Below, piece by piece: positions 60,911 through 64,000 of a stretch of DNA of 64,000 bases (the stretch's first letter is position 1; each line of letters opens with the position of its first letter). The position numbers were made by a program, and so were the translations under genes. The notes beneath the pieces were generated by a model that was not told the origin of the DNA, did no database searches, and worked only from the letters and a program-made list of their open reading frames with translations. The DNA comes from JAPLST01 sp964397565 (GTDB lineage Bacteria > Auribacterota > UBA3054 > JAPLST01): assembly GCA_964397565.1 (NCBI GenBank), contig CAYNJC010000013.1, forward strand, positions 50,100 through 114,099, given 5' to 3'.

Positions 60911-61993
60911 TCACAGCTCCGGTTGCCACAGGTATTGCACCGCCGGCCAGCGCGCCTGCCAGCGTTCGGGCAATGGCAAGCGCAGCGACGCGCCGGCATT
61001 GGCGCCGAACAATTCCACGAGCGAGCGCGTCTTCTTGTAGCGGATCAGGCGGAATTTCTTTTCGGCGGTCAGCTCCTTGACCAGTTTGATGGCGTCTTCC
61101 TCGTAGCCGATCTGGTCAATCAACTGCAGTTCAAGCGCCTGCGGCGCGGTGTAAATGCGGCCGTCCGCGAGCTTGCGCACCTTCGCCATTTCGATGGCGC
61201 GCCCGCGCGCGACAATCGACACAAAGCGCTCATACATGTCGTTGACGACTTGCTGCAACAAATTGGTTTCCTCAACCGTAACGTCGCGTAACGGATTGAG
61301 GATGTCCTTGTTCTTGCCGGACTTGATCGTGACATCCTTGACGCCCAGCTTGTCGCCCAAGCCTTTGAAATTCGCGCTCGAGATCAAGACCCCGATCGAG
61401 CCGGTAATGGTCGTGCGGTGCGCGACAATTTTGTCGGCCGCCGCGCTGATGTAATACCCGCCGGAGGCCGCCACGTCGCGCATCAAGACAACCACTTTGC
61501 GCTTGGCGTTGCTCTCGCGAAAACGCAGCAAGGCGTTATAGATGACATCACTGGCGGTGACCCCGCCGCCCGGGCTGTCGACCACCACCAGAATGGCGAT
61601 CACGTTCTCATCCTGGCGGGCCGCCTCGATTTCGTTCAGCATCCGCGTCGCCAGGCTCTCCTGCTGGAAGAAGACACTGCTTTCGCCTTGAAACGTGATG
61701 ACCCCGTACAGCTCCAGCTTGACGACTTTCTTGCGCCCGCTGCCGCGCAAGACTTCCTCGCTGAAATGAAGGTGGCTGGCATCGCTATCGCTGACGGATA
61801 CCGCGGCCATCCCGACCAGCGACGCGACCGCCAAGCCAAGATTGAGCACCACACTCACGCCCAGCAGCAGCAGCAAGACGATAATGGCAATCCAGTGTCC
61901 TTTGGTCGAACGCTGCGGCGCGGGGGCTGCCGGCACGGCGGCAGAGATGGGTGGTGGCGGTGGCAACGGCGATTCAGTGAACGTGTCATTCAT
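60911..61993 (-). CDS. sppA: signal peptide peptidase SppA (S49 family)
   Basis: A membrane-anchored Ser/Lys protease that clears cleaved signal peptides. The 360-residue product has an N-terminal proline-rich cytoplasmic segment, one membrane helix (WIAIIVLLLLLGVSVVLNLGLAVASLVGM), then VDSPGGGVTASDVIYNAL, catalytic Ser in MRDVAASGGYYISAAADKIV, and GSIGVLISSANFKGLGDKLG; the Lys base lies in the KNKDILNP region as in single-domain (half-size) SppAs. ackA is just upstream (28 nt). Confidence 0.92.
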   Translation of the reverse strand: MNDTFTESPLPPPPPISAAVPAAPAPQRSTKGHWIAIIVLLLLLGVSVVLNLGLAVASLVGMAAVSVSDSDASHLHFSEEVLRGSGRKKVVKLELYGVITFQGESSVFFQQESLATRMLNEIEAARQDENVIAILVVVDSPGGGVTASDVIYNALLRFRESNAKRKVVVLMRDVAASGGYYISAAADKIVAHRTTITGSIGVLISSANFKGLGDKLGVKDVTIKSGKNKDILNPLRDVTVEETNLLQQVVNDMYERFVSIVARGRAIEMAKVRKLADGRIYTAPQALELQLIDQIGYEEDAIKLVKELTAEKKFRLIRYKKTRSLVELFGANAGASLRLPLPERWQARWPAVQYLWQPEL

Positions 61994-62020
61994 GGGGGTG
62001 GCTCGGTAGAGATGGCCGGT

Positions 62021-63217
62021 TCAGGCGATTAGTTCGTAGGTTTCACGGGCAATTTCCAATTCTTCATTGGTGGGGATCACCCAGACGGGGATGCGCGAGC
62101 CGGGCGCACTAATTTGGCGCGCGGCGCCACGTCCGGCATTGGCGTCGGCATCCAGTGCCAGCCCCAGGCCGGGTGCCTTGGCGCAGATCAAGGCGCGCGC
62201 GGCGCCCGAGTTTTCGCCGATGCCGGCAGTGAAAATAATTGCGTCCGTACGCGGCAAGATGGCAACATAGGCGGCAATGTATTTGGCGATGCCATAGGCC
62301 CACATGTCGAGCGCCAGGAGCGCGCGTTGGTTGCCTTGGGCGGCCGCAGTTTGCACGTCGCGCATGTCGCTGCTGATGCCGGTAAAGCCAAGCAATCCGC
62401 TCTTTTTGTTGAGCACCGCATTGATGGTCTCGGCGCTCAAGCCGTCATTGGTCATCAAGTGAAAGACGACCGCCGGGTCAATGTCGCCGCAGCGCGTGCC
62501 CATGATCACGCCCTGCAACGGCGTGAAGCCCATGCTGGTGTCCACCGAATGGCCCTGCAACACCGCCGTCAGCGACGAGCCATTGCCCAGATGACAGGTG
62601 ACCAGGTTGACTGCACGGGCAGGTTGCTTCATCAGTGCGGCAAATGTTTGGGTGACATAGCGGTGACTGGTGCCATGAAAGCCGTAGCGGCGGATGCGAT
62701 CGCGTTGATAGTACTCGTAGGGCAGCGCGTAATGGTAGGCCTGCGGCGGCATGCTCTGATGAAACGCCGTGTCAAAGACGGCGATGTTGGGTACCGCCGG
62801 CAGGGCCTGTTGGCAGGCGCGAATGCCGGCCAGGTTGGCGGGGTTGTGTAGTGGCGCCAGCGCGCAGCATTCTTCGATGCAACGCAGCACTGCATCGGTA
62901 ATAATCACCGATGCAGTGAATTGTTCGCCGCCATGCACGACGCGATGACCAAAGGCGGCAATTTCCTCCTTGGCGCGCAGCACGGCCGTCGCGCCGCTGG
63001 TCAAGGCGTCAAGCACATAATTGATCGCCTCGGTGTGATTGCGCGCGCTGATCGCGCCCGGCGCATGTTGTGTGCCATTGGTGGCATACAAAAACTGTGC
63101 AGCCTTGATTTGCCCGATCCGATCAACCATGCCCTTGGCGATAACTTCCTCGCTGGGCACGGCGATCAGCTGAAATTTCAGGCTCGAGCTGCCGCAATTC
63201 ACCACCATGATGTACAT
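62021..63217 (-). CDS. ackA: acetate kinase
   Basis: Converts acetyl phosphate and ADP to acetate and ATP, the energy-yielding step of acetate fermentation. Start MYIMVVNCGSSSLKFQLI (GGGAG upstream; the 398-aa length is normal). Family signatures: NCGSSSLKF, HRVVHGG, FDTAFHQSMP, HLGNGSSLTAV, DTSMGFTPLQGVIMGTRCGDIDP and FTAGIGENSGAAR. pta is not in the window. Present with the hydrogenase, it supports an anaerobic, fermentative life style. Confidence 0.96.
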   Translation of the reverse strand: MYIMVVNCGSSSLKFQLIAVPSEEVIAKGMVDRIGQIKAAQFLYATNGTQHAPGAISARNHTEAINYVLDALTSGATAVLRAKEEIAAFGHRVVHGGEQFTASVIITDAVLRCIEECCALAPLHNPANLAGIRACQQALPAVPNIAVFDTAFHQSMPPQAYHYALPYEYYQRDRIRRYGFHGTSHRYVTQTFAALMKQPARAVNLVTCHLGNGSSLTAVLQGHSVDTSMGFTPLQGVIMGTRCGDIDPAVVFHLMTNDGLSAETINAVLNKKSGLLGFTGISSDMRDVQTAAAQGNQRALLALDMWAYGIAKYIAAYVAILPRTDAIIFTAGIGENSGAARALICAKAPGLGLALDADANAGRGAARQISAPGSRIPVWVIPTNEELEIARETYELIA

Positions 63218-63218
63218 G

Positions 63219-63869
63219 TCAATTTTTCTCCCAGACCCATTGGCCCTTACGCACCAGTTCCACCCAGATGCCCCGTACCTTCTTGCTTTCTCGAAAGGCC
63301 TTGGCATACGAGGCCTGCAGACCGGCCAGCGCGACGCCTTGATGCTGGGCATCCTGCGCATAGAACGCGCGCCGGGCTTGGTTCAGCTCGGCCGCGATTT
63401 TGGCGGCGGCGGCGCGCTCGGCGGCGGTCGCCGCGCTGTTCTTGTTGATCACCGTCACATAGCCCTCGCGATTTTCGCCCAGCGCACCGCTGCGCAAGAA
63501 CGGGAGGGCTTGGCGATACACGCGCTGCATGGCGTCAAAGGCTGCTTGCCATGGCGTGTTCGCCGCCGGCTCGGCCGCGCAGGCAGCGCGGACACCGATC
63601 GCGCGCACGACCCGCCATGCGGCGCGCTCCAGCAGTGCGGACGGTTCAGCTTCAGGTTCTTCAGCCGGTTCTTCGAGGCCATCCTGCAATTGGTCCACCA
63701 CGCCGGCGGCATGTTGGTAAATGTGAATTTTGATTTCCGCATTGATCGGAATCGGCTTGTCCTTGTCCCCCACCACTTTCAGTTGGGGCGAACACGCCGG
63801 CGCCAGCATCACCGCCAACATTGACAGCAGCGCCGGCCAAAGCACCATCGGGACCGTGGGTCGGTTCAT
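63219..63869 (-). CDS. lipoprotein: YnbE-like domain fused to YdbL-like (DUF1318) domain
   Basis: A lipoprotein signal ends in LAPAC (Cys26), followed by SPQLKVVGDKDKPIPINAEIKIHIYQ, the pattern of YnbE (short lipoprotein with a KPIxIN strand). The second half (LRSGALGENREGYVTVINKN...AELNQARRAFYAQDAQHQGVALAGLQASYAKAF) has the YdbL/DUF1318 plan: G-(V/A)-GE-GY, then N-x-R-x-x-Y and a final turn. In Escherichia coli ydbH-ynbE-ydbL form an operon whose AsmA-like YdbH bridge works with YnbE in lipid transfer across the envelope. Here the last two seem to be one protein of 216 aa. YdbH could lie outside the window. The family assignment is by pattern. Confidence 0.65.
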   Translation of the reverse strand: MNRPTVPMVLWPALLSMLAVMLAPACSPQLKVVGDKDKPIPINAEIKIHIYQHAAGVVDQLQDGLEEPAEEPEAEPSALLERAAWRVVRAIGVRAACAAEPAANTPWQAAFDAMQRVYRQALPFLRSGALGENREGYVTVINKNSAATAAERAAAAKIAAELNQARRAFYAQDAQHQGVALAGLQASYAKAFRESKKVRGIWVELVRKGQWVWEKN

Positions 63870-63902
63870 AACTACAACCTCATCTGGTTAATTACCGATC
63901 AA

Positions 63903-63931
63903 AGTATACCAGAATCGGCGGGCATTTTCAA
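63903..63931 (-). promoter_or_regulatory. promoter of the lipoprotein-ackA-sppA operon
   Basis: On the minus strand TTGAAA (63931-63926), 17-nt spacer, TATACT (63908-63903) with an extended TGG. It is 34 nt upstream of the lipoprotein ATG. Confidence 0.8.
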
Positions 63932-63959
63932 CGTGGTTGCGCCGGCTGTTGCAAGCAAA

Positions 63960-64000
63960 TAGAAATGACAGGGTTTACGTTATTTAGAAATGACAGGGTT
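63960..64000. repeat. 16-bp direct repeat at the window edge
   Basis: TAGAAATGACAGGGTT occurs at 63960-63975 and 63985-64000, 25 bp apart. It could be the terminal region of an insertion sequence or another repeat array beginning just outside the window. Confidence 0.5.

Overview
The window looks like the chromosome of a strictly or facultatively anaerobic, Gram-negative-type bacterium of the PVC group, most likely Kiritimatiellota/Verrucomicrobiota/Lentisphaerota. The taxon is my inference. It rests on several secreted proteins ending in PEP-CTERM-like tripartite tails, a TIGR04073-type exosortase-associated protein, a compact block of pseudopilin genes, an apparent PPi-type phosphofructokinase, a periplasmic [NiFe] hydrogenase, acetate kinase, high G+C, and intergenic DNA packed with small palindromic repeats.

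Layout. 1-1060 is the end of an unidentified gene cluster (partial gene, hypothetical gene, HTH gene, terminator, then a consensus promoter and a tiny ORF that may be leaderless). 1114-5707 is a tight housekeeping operon accA-uvrA-mreB; its UvrA lacks the usual insertion domain. 5798-13345 holds two large exported proteins (a duplicated beta-helix protein with a PEP-CTERM-like tail; a Kelch/metzincin-like/NHL protein) and a phosphofructokinase. 13387-17248 is rpsU with its own promoter and leader hairpin, five pseudopilin genes and a TIGR04073-like gene. 17267-24206 is housekeeping: tRNA-Gln(UUG), a corrinoid protein, secG, acpS, an RmlD-like reductase, folC, recJ and a lipoprotein. 24399-32332 is one probable operon that joins a Tat-exported [NiFe] hydrogenase (small subunit, large subunit, maturation protease) to a 1392-residue secreted repeat protein and a PEP-CTERM protein. 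32386-43667 carries osmC, an OPT transporter, an 1842-residue Kelch/PEP-CTERM protein, a small membrane protein and a TolC-like protein, separated by repeat-rich gaps.

44392-59601 (minus strand) is the most unusual region. It is a type I restriction-modification operon with two different hsdM genes, two ATPase-like accessory genes (DUF4062 plus a RecG-type ATPase-like fold; AlbA_2/Schlafen type), hsdS, a 5' remnant of hsdR, then a PD-(D/E)XK-like nuclease plus Ski2-like helicase pair resembling Hachiman (HamA/HamB), and finally the intact hsdR. Almost all junctions are short start-stop overlaps. The hsdR remnant lies exactly where hsdR should follow hsdS, so the nuclease-helicase pair together with the present hsdR looks like a cassette inserted there. 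Two other oddities are in this operon: a repeat element inserted in frame in hsdR, and an array of about twenty 11-bp degenerate repeats spanning the stop codon of the DUF4062 gene.

59643-63931 (minus strand) reads lipoprotein (YnbE-like fused to YdbL-like) - ackA - sppA - a LolA-like/thioredoxin-like fusion, under a near-consensus promoter. The window ends in a 16-bp direct repeat that may be a mobile-element edge.

All calls come from reading the sequence and translations by eye; no similarity search was run.
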